Origin: Streptomyces sp. P9-A2
GTDB taxonomy: Bacteria; Actinomycetota; Actinomycetes; Streptomycetales; Streptomycetaceae
Length of the DNA stretch: 64,000 nt
Assembly (NCBI RefSeq): GCF_036634175.1
Contig: NZ_JAZIFX010000001.1
Location: forward strand, 3,038,001-3,102,000
Direction: 5' to 3'
The notes under the pieces were generated by a model, which did not search any database, was not told the origin of the DNA, and was given only the letters and a program-made list of their open reading frames with translations. Made by a program: the position numbers and the translations under genes. How positions within the stretch are numbered: position 1 is the stretch's first letter; every line of letters starts with the position of its first letter. Positions 28,110 through 36,363 of this stretch are shown in pieces.

Positions 28110-29047
28110 GCGGCTCCTCCCGGCGGCGGACGCCCGGCGGGCGGCGGCCCCCCGGCGAGCACGAGGCCGGAGGACTCGCCTTCCGGGACGAGGACGAGGA
28201 GCAGCACCGGGACGAGGGCGATCGCAGGGGCAACAGCGAAGGCGACGGCGACGGCGGGGGCGTGGCCACGAGGGAGGCGGCCGGATCCGCGTCCTCGGCC
28301 GCGGACGCCTCCCTCGTGACGTGGCAGAAGCTGACGGTCCTGCCCGTGGTGCTGATCGTCGTCCTGTTCTCGACCTGGCTGTGGTTCACCCGGGCCGACC
28401 TGGACGCGCTCTCCGAGAACGCGCTCTCCGACGGGCAGGTGTCCAAAGCGCTGTGGCAGCACATCGAACTGACCGTGATCTCGACCTTCTTCGTGCTGAT
28501 CATCGCGATCCCGCTGGGAATCCTGCTGACCAGGCCCGCCCTCCGCAGAGCCGCCCCGGTCGTGATGGCGTTCGCCAACACGGGCCAGGCGACGCCCGCG
28601 ATCGGTCTGCTCGCGCTGCTGGTGATCTGGCTCGGCATCGGCCGCAGGGCCGCCCTCATCGGCATCATCGCCTACGCCGTGCTGCCGGTGCTCTCCAACA
28701 CCATCGCGGGCCTGCGGGCCAACGACCCGACCCTGCTGGAGGCGGCGCGCGGCATCGGCATGTCCCCGCTGGGCGTACTGGCCCGCGTGGAACTGCCCCT
28801 GGCCGTCCCGCTCATCCTCGCCGGGGTGCGTACGGCCCTGGTCCTGAACGTCGGCACGGCCACCCTGGCGACCTTCGGCGGGGGCGGCGGTCTGGGCGTA
28901 CTGATCACCACCGGGATCACCAGTCAGCGGATGCCGGTGCTGATCCTGGGCTCGATCCTCACGGTCGCCCTGGCCCTGCTGGTGGACTGGACGGCCTCGC
29001 TGGCCGAACTGCTGCTGCGGCCGCGGGGGCTGGAGTCCGGCACATGA
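28106..29047 (+). CDS. Quaternary-amine ABC transporter permease with a charged N-terminal extension
   Basis: 313 residues. The first 70 residues are unusual for this family: highly charged and hydrophilic (RDEDEEQHRDEGDRRGN), followed by Gly/Ala/Ser, before the first membrane helix at about residue 80 (LTVLPVVLIVVLFSTWLWF). The permease core has the coupling loop DPTLLEAARGIGMSPLGVLARVELPLAVPLILAGVRT. The GTG start overlaps the ATPase stop as GTGA, with GGGAGG upstream, so the extension is genuinely translated unless an internal start is used. Its partner permease lies two genes upstream. Confidence 0.92.
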   Translation: MSGSSRRRTPGGRRPPGEHEAGGLAFRDEDEEQHRDEGDRRGNSEGDGDGGGVATREAAGSASSAADASLVTWQKLTVLPVVLIVVLFSTWLWFTRADLDALSENALSDGQVSKALWQHIELTVISTFFVLIIAIPLGILLTRPALRRAAPVVMAFANTGQATPAIGLLALLVIWLGIGRRAALIGIIAYAVLPVLSNTIAGLRANDPTLLEAARGIGMSPLGVLARVELPLAVPLILAGVRTALVLNVGTATLATFGGGGGLGVLITTGITSQRMPVLILGSILTVALALLVDWTASLAELLLRPRGLESGT

Positions 29048-30012
29048 GGCGGCGCGGGTGTCTGCTGCTCGCCGGGGTGCTGCTGGCGGGGGTCTCCTCC
29101 TGCGGGCTGACCAGCGGGTCCCCCATGGTCGACGACGTGGAACCGGGTTCGATCGGGCGGGGCAAGCCGCTCGAGGGCGCGAAGCTCACCGTCACCTCCA
29201 AGGAGTTCACCGAGCAGCTGATCCTGGGCGCGATCATGGGCATCGCCTTCCAGGCGGCCGGCGCCGAGGTCGTGGACCGCACCGGCATCCAGGGCTCCAT
29301 CGGCGCCCGGGAGGCGGTCGTCAAGGGGGACGCGGACGCCTCGTACGAGTACACCGGCACGGCGTGGATCACGTACCAGGGCAACAGCAAGCCCCTCCCC
29401 GACCCGCGCGAGCAGTGGGAGGCGGTGCGCGAGGCCGACCTGAGGAACGGGGTGACCTGGCTGGAGCCGTCGGCGCTGAACAACACCTACGCCCTGGCCA
29501 TGAACCAGGCGAACCACAAGAAGTACGGCACGCGGACGCTGTCGGAGGTGGCCGCGCTGGCGAAGTCCGACCCGCCGGCGGTGACCCTGTGCGTGGAGGG
29601 CGAGTTCGCCAACCGGACGGACGGGCTGCGGGGCATGGAGAAGGCGTACGGCATGAACGTGGCCACGGGGAACATCACGCAGATGGACACCGGGATCATC
29701 TACACCCAGACGGCCGAGGGCGCCTGCACCTACGGCGAGGTCTTCACCACCGACGGCCGGATCAAGTCCATGAACCTGGTGGTGATGGAGGACGACAGGA
29801 AGTTCTTCCCCAACTACAACGCGGCACCGATGGTCAACACCGACGCCCTGAAGAAGTGGCCGGCGATCGCCGAGGTCCTCGACCCGGTCACCGCGAAGCT
29901 GGACAACGAGGTGGCGCGGACCCTGAACGCCGAGGTGGACGTGGACGGCGAGGACCCCCACCAGGTGGCGCTGGACTGGATGGTGGACGAGGGGTTCGTC
30001 AGGAAACGCTGA
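29044..30012 (+). CDS. Quaternary-amine binding lipoprotein (ProX/OpuCC-like)
   Basis: 322 residues. A signal peptide ending in AGVSSCG gives a lipobox with the lipidated cysteine at residue 20. The binding domain starts LTVTSKEFTEQLILGAIMGIAFQAAGAEVVDRT, typical of OpuAC/ProX family proteins, and contains DASYEYTGTAW, where aromatic residues usually cage the trimethylammonium head group. The start overlaps the permease stop (ATGA). It supplies the substrate-binding part of the importer, anchored outside the membrane. Choline, glycine betaine and carnitine are all possible ligands. Confidence 0.93.
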   Translation: MRRRGCLLLAGVLLAGVSSCGLTSGSPMVDDVEPGSIGRGKPLEGAKLTVTSKEFTEQLILGAIMGIAFQAAGAEVVDRTGIQGSIGAREAVVKGDADASYEYTGTAWITYQGNSKPLPDPREQWEAVREADLRNGVTWLEPSALNNTYALAMNQANHKKYGTRTLSEVAALAKSDPPAVTLCVEGEFANRTDGLRGMEKAYGMNVATGNITQMDTGIIYTQTAEGACTYGEVFTTDGRIKSMNLVVMEDDRKFFPNYNAAPMVNTDALKKWPAIAEVLDPVTAKLDNEVARTLNAEVDVDGEDPHQVALDWMVDEGFVRKR

Positions 30013-30021
30013 GCCGGCGGA

Positions 30022-30063
30022 CCGCGGTCAGCCCGCGGTCAGCCCGCGGTCAGCCCGCGGTCA
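30022..30063 (-). repeat. Four 11-bp tandem repeats starting at the S16 protease stop codon
   Basis: On the minus strand TGACCGCGGGC occurs three times followed by TGACCGCGGTC; the first TGA is the stop codon of the S16-like protease. The array fills the short gap to the converging transporter operon. Confidence 0.85.
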
Positions 30064-30852
30064 GCAGCTCGGGACCTTGCCCGCGTCCTTCTCCAGGGCG
30101 ACCAGGGCGTCGACGGTGCCCTCGAGGGTGGTGACCGGGATCAGGCGCAGACCGTCGGGGAGTTCCGCCCGCGCCGCGGCGCACTCGGCCTCGGGCACCA
30201 GGAAGACGGTGGCGCCGTCCCGCCGGGCGGCCTGCGTCTTCAGCGGCACCCCGCCCACGGCGCCGACCCTGCCCTTGGCGTCGATCGTCCCCGTACCGGC
30301 GATGATCCGGCCGCCGGTGAGGTCGCCGCCGCTGTCGTCGCCGTTCAGTTTGTCGACGATGCCGAGGGAGAAGAGCAGGCCGGCGCTGGGTCCGCCGACG
30401 TCGGCGAGCTTCAGGTCGACCTCGATGTCCTTGCCGTCCAGGTCCAGGTAGCCCAGCGCGGCCCGGGTCGCCTCCTGCTGCGACGCGCGCATCTGCTTCT
30501 CGTTGTACTGCTCGATCTCCTCGAGGTTGTCCCCGGTGGGGTAGACCGAGTCGCGGGGCATGACGGCCTGGTCGGTGCCGAACCAGGCGTCGAGGACGTC
30601 CGGGAGGCTCACCCGGGTGTCGGGGGAGGTCGCCTCGATCGTCGTCATCCGCAGCTGGCCGGTGGTCTCGCGGGTCTTCGCGCCGGAGACGGTGATGACC
30701 TGTGTGCCCTTGCTCTCGCCGAGCACGTCGGCCGTCAGTCCCGGCTGCGCCACCGAGAACGGCAGCGGCGCGAACACCGCCGTGGCCAGCAGGGCGACGA
30801 CGGGAACGGCACAGACGGCCAGGGCCTGGGGACGCGTGAGGCGAGAGAGCAC
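30061..30852 (-). CDS. Secreted Lon-like (S16) serine protease, YlbL-type without an obvious PDZ
   Basis: 263 residues. One N-terminal membrane helix (ALAVCAVPVVALLATAVF), then an extracytoplasmic domain. The Lon-type Ser-Lys dyad is Ser156 in DVGGPSAGLLFSLG and Lys205 in GVPLKTQAA; TGTGTIDAKGRVGAVGG between them is also typical. Larger relatives (YlbL) carry a PDZ domain between helix and protease, which I do not see here. Substrates are unknown. The start GTG is preceded directly by TAGATT-GACCCC, suggesting a leaderless transcript, and no ribosome site is visible. Confidence 0.88.
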   Translation of the reverse strand: MLSRLTRPQALAVCAVPVVALLATAVFAPLPFSVAQPGLTADVLGESKGTQVITVSGAKTRETTGQLRMTTIEATSPDTRVSLPDVLDAWFGTDQAVMPRDSVYPTGDNLEEIEQYNEKQMRASQQEATRAALGYLDLDGKDIEVDLKLADVGGPSAGLLFSLGIVDKLNGDDSGGDLTGGRIIAGTGTIDAKGRVGAVGGVPLKTQAARRDGATVFLVPEAECAAARAELPDGLRLIPVTTLEGTVDALVALEKDAGKVPSC

Positions 30853-30961
30853 GGGGTCAATCTAACGCGACGCCCCGGTCCCGCCTCCGCCGCTCCCCTG
30901 TCGCTCCCCCGCCGCGCCCCTGCCGCTCCGGCCCCCGCGGCCGCCCCCACGGCGCCGGCCG

Positions 30962-31600
30962 TCAGCGCAGCGCTTCCGCGACCTCGCGGGCCGCGTCCAT
31001 GACGCGGGGGCCGACCCGTTCGGGGACCACGTCGGCCAGCATCACCACGCCGACGCTGCCCTCGACGCCGGTGACCCCGATCAGGGGCGCCGCCGCTCCG
31101 CACGCGCCGGCTTCCAGTTCGCCGTGGGTGAGGGTGTATCCGGGGTCGCGCGGCCGCTGCCGGGCCGCGATGATCGCCCGGCCGGCGGCGCCCCGTTCCA
31201 GTGGATGCCGGAACCCGGCCCGGTAGGCCACGTGGTAGTCCGTCCACGACGGCTCCACCACGGCGACGGCCAGCGCTTCGGCCCCGTCCACCAGCGTGAG
31301 GTGCGCGGTGGCGCCGATGTCCTCCGCCAGCGACCGCAGGGCCGGCATCGCGGCCTCGCGTACGAGCGGATGCACCTGGCGGCCCAGCCCCAGCACCCCG
31401 AGTCCGACCCGGGCCCGTCCGCCGAGGTCACGGCGGACGAGCGCGTGCTGCTCCAGGGTGGCGAGCAACCGGTACACGACGGTCCGGTTCACGCCCAGTC
31501 GGTGGGAAAGCTCGGTGACGGTCAGACCGTGGTCCGTGTCGGCCAGCAGTTTGAGGACCCGTAGTCCCCGGTCGAGCGTCTGAGAGGTCTCCGCGGTCAC
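30962..31600 (-). CDS. IclR-family transcriptional regulator
   Basis: 212 residues. An N-terminal winged helix (TLDRGLRVLKLLADTDHGLTVTELSHRLGVNRTVVYRLLATLEQH) and a C-terminal IclR effector domain (LRSLAEDIGATAHLTLVDGAEALAVAVVEP; GRAIIAARQ). The start GTG (VTAETSQ) has GAAGGAG 8 nt upstream and is preferred over a GTG three codons earlier. The target is unknown; no catabolic genes adjoin it, though IclR proteins often act on distant operons. Confidence 0.9.
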   Translation of the reverse strand: MTAETSQTLDRGLRVLKLLADTDHGLTVTELSHRLGVNRTVVYRLLATLEQHALVRRDLGGRARVGLGVLGLGRQVHPLVREAAMPALRSLAEDIGATAHLTLVDGAEALAVAVVEPSWTDYHVAYRAGFRHPLERGAAGRAIIAARQRPRDPGYTLTHGELEAGACGAAAPLIGVTGVEGSVGVVMLADVVPERVGPRVMDAAREVAEALR

Positions 31601-31647
31601 GACGCCCACTCCTTCGGGGTCAGGTCGGCGGCCCTCTCACGGCGTGT

Positions 31648-31673
31648 GCGTCACCGAGTCCCGTCGGTGACGC
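31648..31673. terminator. Hairpin in the helicase/IclR intergenic region
   Basis: GCGTCACCGA / TCGGTGACGC, a perfect 10-bp stem with a 6-nt loop, within a 285-bp gene-free interval. It lies 48 nt upstream of the IclR start on the minus strand, so it could end helicase-side transcription only if read in that direction; a leader or operator role is equally possible. Confidence 0.4.
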
Positions 31674-31885
31674 GCTCCAGAGGCCGCCGATCGGCCGGTG
31701 GCCCGGCTGTGTCCCGGGCGCAGTCGCTTCACGGCTGCGCTCCGCGGCGGCGCTGCCACGGGGCGTGTGCGTAGCGGGACAGTAGCGAGCCGGTCCGGTC
31801 AGCGGAAGGCTCCGTCCAGAATCCGGGCACCGATGACCGTGAAGTGGCACCTTTTGCCGCGGTATGCACAGACGGTGAAGGGAAT

Positions 31886-33676
31886 TCACCGCATGCGGGT
31901 GGCCCACTCCTGCACCTTGGCGATCCGCTGACGCAACTGTCCCGGTGTGGCCTCGGCGGCGGGCGGTCCCCCGCAGACGCGGCGCAGTTCGGTGTGGATG
32001 GCGCCGTGCGGTTTGCCGCTCTGGTGGACGTAGGCGCCGACCATGTTGTTGAGCTGCCGGCGCAGTTCCATCATCTCCTTGTGGGAGACCACGGGGCGCC
32101 GCTCGGCGGGCAGTTCGAGCAGGTCGGCCTCGGTGTCCGGCTTCTTGCGGCTGTGCGCGATCTGCCGGGCCTGCCGCTTCTGCAGCAGCATTTCCACCTG
32201 GTCGGGTTCGAGGAGCCCCGGGATGCCCAGGTAGTCCTGCTCCTCCTCGCTGCCGGGGTGGGCCTGCATGCCGAAGTCGGCGCCGTTGTAGGTGACCCGG
32301 TCGAAGACGGCGTCGGACTCCAGCGCCTCGAAGGGCAGCATCTCCTCGCCGGTGTCCTCGTCCTGCTCCCGGTTCGCCTCGTCCATCTCCTGCTCGGACT
32401 CGGCGTACGGGTCCTCCTCGCCCTCCTTCTTGGGCCGGTCGAGGACGTGGTCGCGCTCACGCTCCATCTCGTTGGCGAAGGTGAGCAGGTCGGGCACGGT
32501 CGGCAGGAACACGGAGGCGGTCTCGCCGCGCCGCCTCGACCGCACGAAACGGCCGACGGCCTGGGCGAAGAACAGCGGGGTGGAGATGGTGGTCGCGTAC
32601 ACGCCGACGGCCAGGCGCGGTACGTCGACGCCCTCGGACACCATGCGGACGGCGACCATCCACCGGTCGTCGCCGTCGCTGAACTCGTCGATCCGTTTCG
32701 AGGCGCCGTTGTCGTCGGACAGGACGACGGTGGCCTTGCTGCCGGTGATCTCGCGGATCAGCTTGGCGTAGGCGCGGGCGGAGTCCTGGTCGGCGGCGAT
32801 GACGAGGGCCCCGGCGTCCGGGACGGACTTCCTGACCTCGGTCAGCCGCTGGTCCGCGGCGCGCAGCACGGACGGCATCCACTCGCCGCGCGGGTCGAGG
32901 GCGGTGCGCCAGGCCTGGCTGATCGCGTCCTTGGTCATGGGCTCGCCGAGGCGGGCCGCGATCTCGTCGCCGGCCTTGGTGCGCCAGCGCATGTTGCCGC
33001 TGTAGGCGAGGAAGATGACGGGGCGGACGACGCCGTCGGCGAGCGCGGAGCCGTACCCGTAGGTGTAGTCGGCGGCCGAGCGGCGGATGCCGTCGTCACC
33101 CTCCTCGTACGTCACGAACGGGATGGGGTTGGTGTCGGACCGGAACGGCGTACCGGTCAGCGTGAGCCTGCGGGTGGCCGGCTCGAACGCCTCCAGGCAG
33201 GCCTCGCCCCAGGACTTGCTGTCACCGGCGTGGTGGATCTCGTCGAGGATGACGAGGGTCTTGCGCTGCTCGGACCGGTTGCGGTGCAGCATGGGGCGCA
33301 CGCCGACACCGGCGTAGGTGACGGCGACCCCGTGGTAGTCCTTGCCGACCGGGCCCGCGCTGTACTCGGGGTCCAGCTTGATCCCGATCCGGGCGGCGGC
33401 GTCGGCCCACTGCTTCTTCAGATGCTCGGTGGGCGCGACGACGGTCACCTGCTGCACGACGTGGTGGTGCAGCAGCCAGGAGGCCAGCGTCAGCGCGAAG
33501 GTGGTCTTGCCGGCGCCGGGGGTGGCGACCGCCAGGAAGTCGCGCGGCTGCGTCTGGAGATACCTCTCCATCGCCCCCTGCTGCCAGGCCCGGAGCTTTC
33601 CGGCGGTGCCCCAGGGGGCACGGCCGGGAAAGGCGGGGGACAGGTGGTGCGAGGCGGAAGCGGCGGTGGTAGTCAC
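31886..33676 (-). CDS. DEAD/DEAH-box superfamily 2 helicase
   Basis: 596 residues. Walker A is TPGAGKTT (52-59), motif II DEIHH (145-149), motif III TLTGTPF, and motif VI QAVGRFVRSRRRGE. It resembles the single-chain UvrB/Res-like SF2 helicases common in actinobacteria. An acidic linker follows the helicase core (EEDPYAESEQEMDEANREQDEDTGEE), then a C-terminal helical region. Role likely in DNA repair or RNA metabolism; no nuclease or methylase lies beside it, so it is not an obvious restriction subunit. The start is GTG. Confidence 0.9.
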   Translation of the reverse strand: MTTTAASASHHLSPAFPGRAPWGTAGKLRAWQQGAMERYLQTQPRDFLAVATPGAGKTTFALTLASWLLHHHVVQQVTVVAPTEHLKKQWADAAARIGIKLDPEYSAGPVGKDYHGVAVTYAGVGVRPMLHRNRSEQRKTLVILDEIHHAGDSKSWGEACLEAFEPATRRLTLTGTPFRSDTNPIPFVTYEEGDDGIRRSAADYTYGYGSALADGVVRPVIFLAYSGNMRWRTKAGDEIAARLGEPMTKDAISQAWRTALDPRGEWMPSVLRAADQRLTEVRKSVPDAGALVIAADQDSARAYAKLIREITGSKATVVLSDDNGASKRIDEFSDGDDRWMVAVRMVSEGVDVPRLAVGVYATTISTPLFFAQAVGRFVRSRRRGETASVFLPTVPDLLTFANEMERERDHVLDRPKKEGEEDPYAESEQEMDEANREQDEDTGEEMLPFEALESDAVFDRVTYNGADFGMQAHPGSEEEQDYLGIPGLLEPDQVEMLLQKRQARQIAHSRKKPDTEADLLELPAERRPVVSHKEMMELRRQLNNMVGAYVHQSGKPHGAIHTELRRVCGGPPAAEATPGQLRQRIAKVQEWATRMR

Positions 33677-33851
33677 GGTCTCCGTTGTGGGGACGGGGGC
33701 GGGTTCGGGCGGCTCGGCCGCGCCGGGAACCCGGCCGCAGGGACGGCCGGCCGCACCCGGCGGTCGGCGTACGGCAACCGGGCCACCCTATCCGCGCCCC
33801 GGTCCGGACGACGCCCGGGCCGGGCGGGGGCACCCGGGGGTGGGACCGACG

Positions 33852-34262
33852 TCACAGCCTCCGCAGCCGTCCCGCGATGCTGCCCACATCCGCTTCCGCC
33901 CCTGAGGCCACCTCGATGACCAGCGCATACGCCGCGTCCTGGTCGACGGCGGCGAGATCGACGCCGTTGAGGGCGAGGAAGGTCGCGGTGCTCAGCCAGG
34001 CGGTGCGCTTGTTCCCGTCCACGAGGGGGTGGTTGGTGGCGATGGCGTGGAGGAGGGCGGCTGCCTGGTCGTACAGGCCGGGGTAGGCGGCCGTGCCGAA
34101 CATGCGGGCGCGGGGGCGGTGCACGGCCGAGGCCGGCAGTCCGGGCTCCCGTGTCCCGGGCGGACGGCCGCCGAAGGCGATCTCCGCGAGGGCGGTGACC
34201 TCGTCGACGGTGAGGTGCCGGGTCGCTCCCCCCGGAGCGGCCGGCTGCCGATGCGTGGTCAT
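33852..34262 (-). CDS. Doc-family (Fic fold) toxin
   Basis: 136 residues. The active-site motif reads HPLVDGNKR (His78 to Arg86); the canonical form is HPF-x-D/E-GN-KR. Doc toxins phosphorylate EF-Tu, arresting translation, in contrast to AMPylating Fic proteins. The upstream gene overlaps by 4 nt (ATGA) and encodes a small DNA-binding-type protein, giving the standard antitoxin-toxin order. Start is the ATG of MTTHRQPAAP. Confidence 0.9.
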   Translation of the reverse strand: MTTHRQPAAPGGATRHLTVDEVTALAEIAFGGRPPGTREPGLPASAVHRPRARMFGTAAYPGLYDQAAALLHAIATNHPLVDGNKRTAWLSTATFLALNGVDLAAVDQDAAYALVIEVASGAEADVGSIAGRLRRL

Positions 34263-34492
34263 TCGCCCAGCCTCCGCAGCAGGTCGGCGTGCTCGCGCGC
34301 GAGGTGCTCGCCGACGGCGCGCACCTCGCGCGCGAGGTGCTCGCCGACGGCGCGCACCGTCCGGCGCTCGTCGCGCAGGTACGCGCGCACGGCCTCCTCG
34401 GCCACGGCTTCGGGCGTGCGGCCCTGGGCGTCGGCGAGATCCTGGAGGGCGCGCAGCCGGGCGGGGTCGAGGTGAAGGACGAACTCGGTCAC
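34259..34492 (-). CDS. Ribbon-helix-helix-like antitoxin of the Doc toxin
   Basis: 77 residues. The N-terminus (TEFVLHLDPARLRALQDLADAQGRTPEAVAEEAVRAYL) has the strand-helix-helix pattern of CopG/Arc antitoxins rather than a Phd fold. The C-terminal toxin-binding helix contains an 11-residue segment, VRAVGEHLARE, repeated exactly twice in tandem (33-bp DNA duplication, about 34291-34356). The toxin gene overlaps its stop. Autorepression of the operon is expected. Confidence 0.85.
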   Translation of the reverse strand: MTEFVLHLDPARLRALQDLADAQGRTPEAVAEEAVRAYLRDERRTVRAVGEHLAREVRAVGEHLAREHADLLRRLGE

Positions 34493-34533
34493 ACCCGAAT
34501 GCTACTTTCCGTGAGCATACGGAAGCGATCGGT

Positions 34534-36060
34534 TTACGGCTCGCGCTCCCGCAGCCGCGTCGTCACCCACACCCCCGCCAGGGCCACCGCCGCCATCGGC
34601 AGGAACACGGCGACGAAGGCGGCCGGGTGGGAGCCGGCGGCCTGCGTGGCCCCGTGGGCGACCGTGCCGCCGCCGAGGGCCGCGAAGGCCGCTCCCCCGG
34701 CGGCCAGCAGGAGGACGTTGGAGAGGCCGTCGGAGATCTGGAGGGCGGCGGAGTTGGTGCCCGCCTCCTCGGGGGCGGAGAGCTGGAGCAGCAGGACGCT
34801 GGTGGAGGAGATCACCAGGCCCATCCCGAGGCAGCCGAACGCCCAGGCGACGGCCAGGGTCCAGGCGGGGACCGACTCGATCAGCACGCTCGGGGCCGCC
34901 GCGATGGCCACCGCCACCAGGAGCATCCCGAGGGTCGTCAGCCGCTCCCGGTGCGGTTCCAGACGGGGCCGCGACTGGATCCAGGAGCCCAGCGCCCAGG
35001 TCACGCCGCCCGCCGCGAGGGAGAACCCGGCGAGGGTCGGGCTGAGGCCGCGCTGGGTGACCAGCATCAGCGGGACGAAGGACTCGGCGGCGATGAAGGA
35101 TCCGGCGGCGACGCCGCGCAGCAGCACCACCGAGGGCAGGCCGCGTGCCGCCCGCCAGGTGCCGTGCGGGAGCAGTCCCCGTACGGCGGGCACCAGGAGC
35201 GCCAGGCCCGCCGCGCCGGGCAGCAGGGAGATCCAGCGCAGGTCCTGGGCGGCGTACTGGAGCAGCGCGGCGCCGAAGGAGATCGCGAGGGCGAGACGGA
35301 TGCGGCGGCCGCCCGAGGAGGCCGGTGCGTCCGTGCCGTCGCCTGCCCTGCCGCCGCCCGCCGGGCCGGACGCCCTGCGGCGTATCTGCGGGAGGGCGAG
35401 GGCGAGGGGGAACGCGACGAGGACCGGGATGCCGAGGAACACCCACCGCCAGCCGATGTGTTCGGTCACCGCTCCGGAGGCGAGCGGGCCGACGATCGAC
35501 GGCACCACCCAGCTCGCCGCGAACGCGGCCATGATCGCCGGACGCAGCCGCTCCGGGTAGGCCCGGCCGACGACGACGTACAGCGCGACGATCACCATCC
35601 CGCCGCCGAGGCCCTGCACGGCCCGCCCCAGGATGAACAGCCACATCGAGCCCGCCGTCCCGCCCAGCAGCAGTCCCGCGGCGAAGGCGGCGATGCCCGT
35701 GGTCAGCGGCGCGAGCGGCCCGCGCCGGTCCGACCACTGGCCGGAGAGCACCATCGCGAACAGGCTGGTCGTGAAGAACGCCGAGAACGCGAAGGCGTAC
35801 AGCGACACCCCGTCCAGCTCGCGCGCCGCGACCGGCATGGCCGTGCCCACCGCCGTCGCCTCGAAGGCGATCAGCAGCACCACGGAGACGATGCCGATGC
35901 TCAGCGCCCGGTAGGGGCCGCTCAGCACGCCCTCGCCCCGCTCGCCGCCGGGGGCGGGGGGCAGGATCGGAGTGGTGGGCCCGGGCGGGGCGTCGGAGGT
36001 CTTGGCGACAGAGGTGTCGCGCGGGTTCGGGGCGGCCATGGACGTCAGAGTAAGGGCCAT
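34534..36060 (-). CDS. MFS multidrug-type exporter (EmrB/QacA-like, about 14 helices)
   Basis: 508 residues. The first helices (SIGIVSVVLLIAFEATAVGTAMPVAARELDG) and motif A-like GQWSDRRGPLAPL, then GRAVQGLGGGMVIVALYVVVGRAYPE, identify a drug:H+ antiporter family member. Substrate unknown. I chose the ATG with AGGGGT about 10 nt upstream; an ATG seven codons later would remove the Thr/Ser lead. No regulator of TetR or MarR type adjoins it. Confidence 0.9.
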   Translation of the reverse strand: MALTLTSMAAPNPRDTSVAKTSDAPPGPTTPILPPAPGGERGEGVLSGPYRALSIGIVSVVLLIAFEATAVGTAMPVAARELDGVSLYAFAFSAFFTTSLFAMVLSGQWSDRRGPLAPLTTGIAAFAAGLLLGGTAGSMWLFILGRAVQGLGGGMVIVALYVVVGRAYPERLRPAIMAAFAASWVVPSIVGPLASGAVTEHIGWRWVFLGIPVLVAFPLALALPQIRRRASGPAGGGRAGDGTDAPASSGGRRIRLALAISFGAALLQYAAQDLRWISLLPGAAGLALLVPAVRGLLPHGTWRAARGLPSVVLLRGVAAGSFIAAESFVPLMLVTQRGLSPTLAGFSLAAGGVTWALGSWIQSRPRLEPHRERLTTLGMLLVAVAIAAAPSVLIESVPAWTLAVAWAFGCLGMGLVISSTSVLLLQLSAPEEAGTNSAALQISDGLSNVLLLAAGGAAFAALGGGTVAHGATQAAGSHPAAFVAVFLPMAAVALAGVWVTTRLREREP

Positions 36061-36271
36061 AGGACGCTTTGACCCCTGTCGAGGGTCGGACCGGCACCGG
36101 GACCTTGGTCGTACTCCCCCGGCCCGCCCGCTCCCGGCGTTCATGAACAGCGTGTGGCAGTCCCGTTGCACCGCACCGGAATCCCTTGAGCACCGCTCCC
36201 GCCCCGCCGTACGGTCGGCGTACCGAGTTCGCGGCGGCAGGGTGGTGAAGAGCACACCTCGCCCCGGCCTT

Positions 36272-36343
36272 GGCCGTGTGCCCGAGTGGCTCAGGGATTC
36301 GCCTGCAAAGCGAATAACGCGGGTTCGATTCCCGCCACGGCCT
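36272..36343 (+). tRNA. tRNA-Cys (anticodon GCA)
   Basis: A 72-nt cloverleaf: acceptor GGCCGTG pairs with CACGGCC, anticodon loop CTGCAAA with anticodon GCA, T arm GGGTTCGATTCCC, and discriminator U, the identity base of tRNA-Cys. CCA is not encoded. Confidence 0.95.
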
Positions 36344-36363
36344 CCCCCGCGGGCGGGGTGCCC

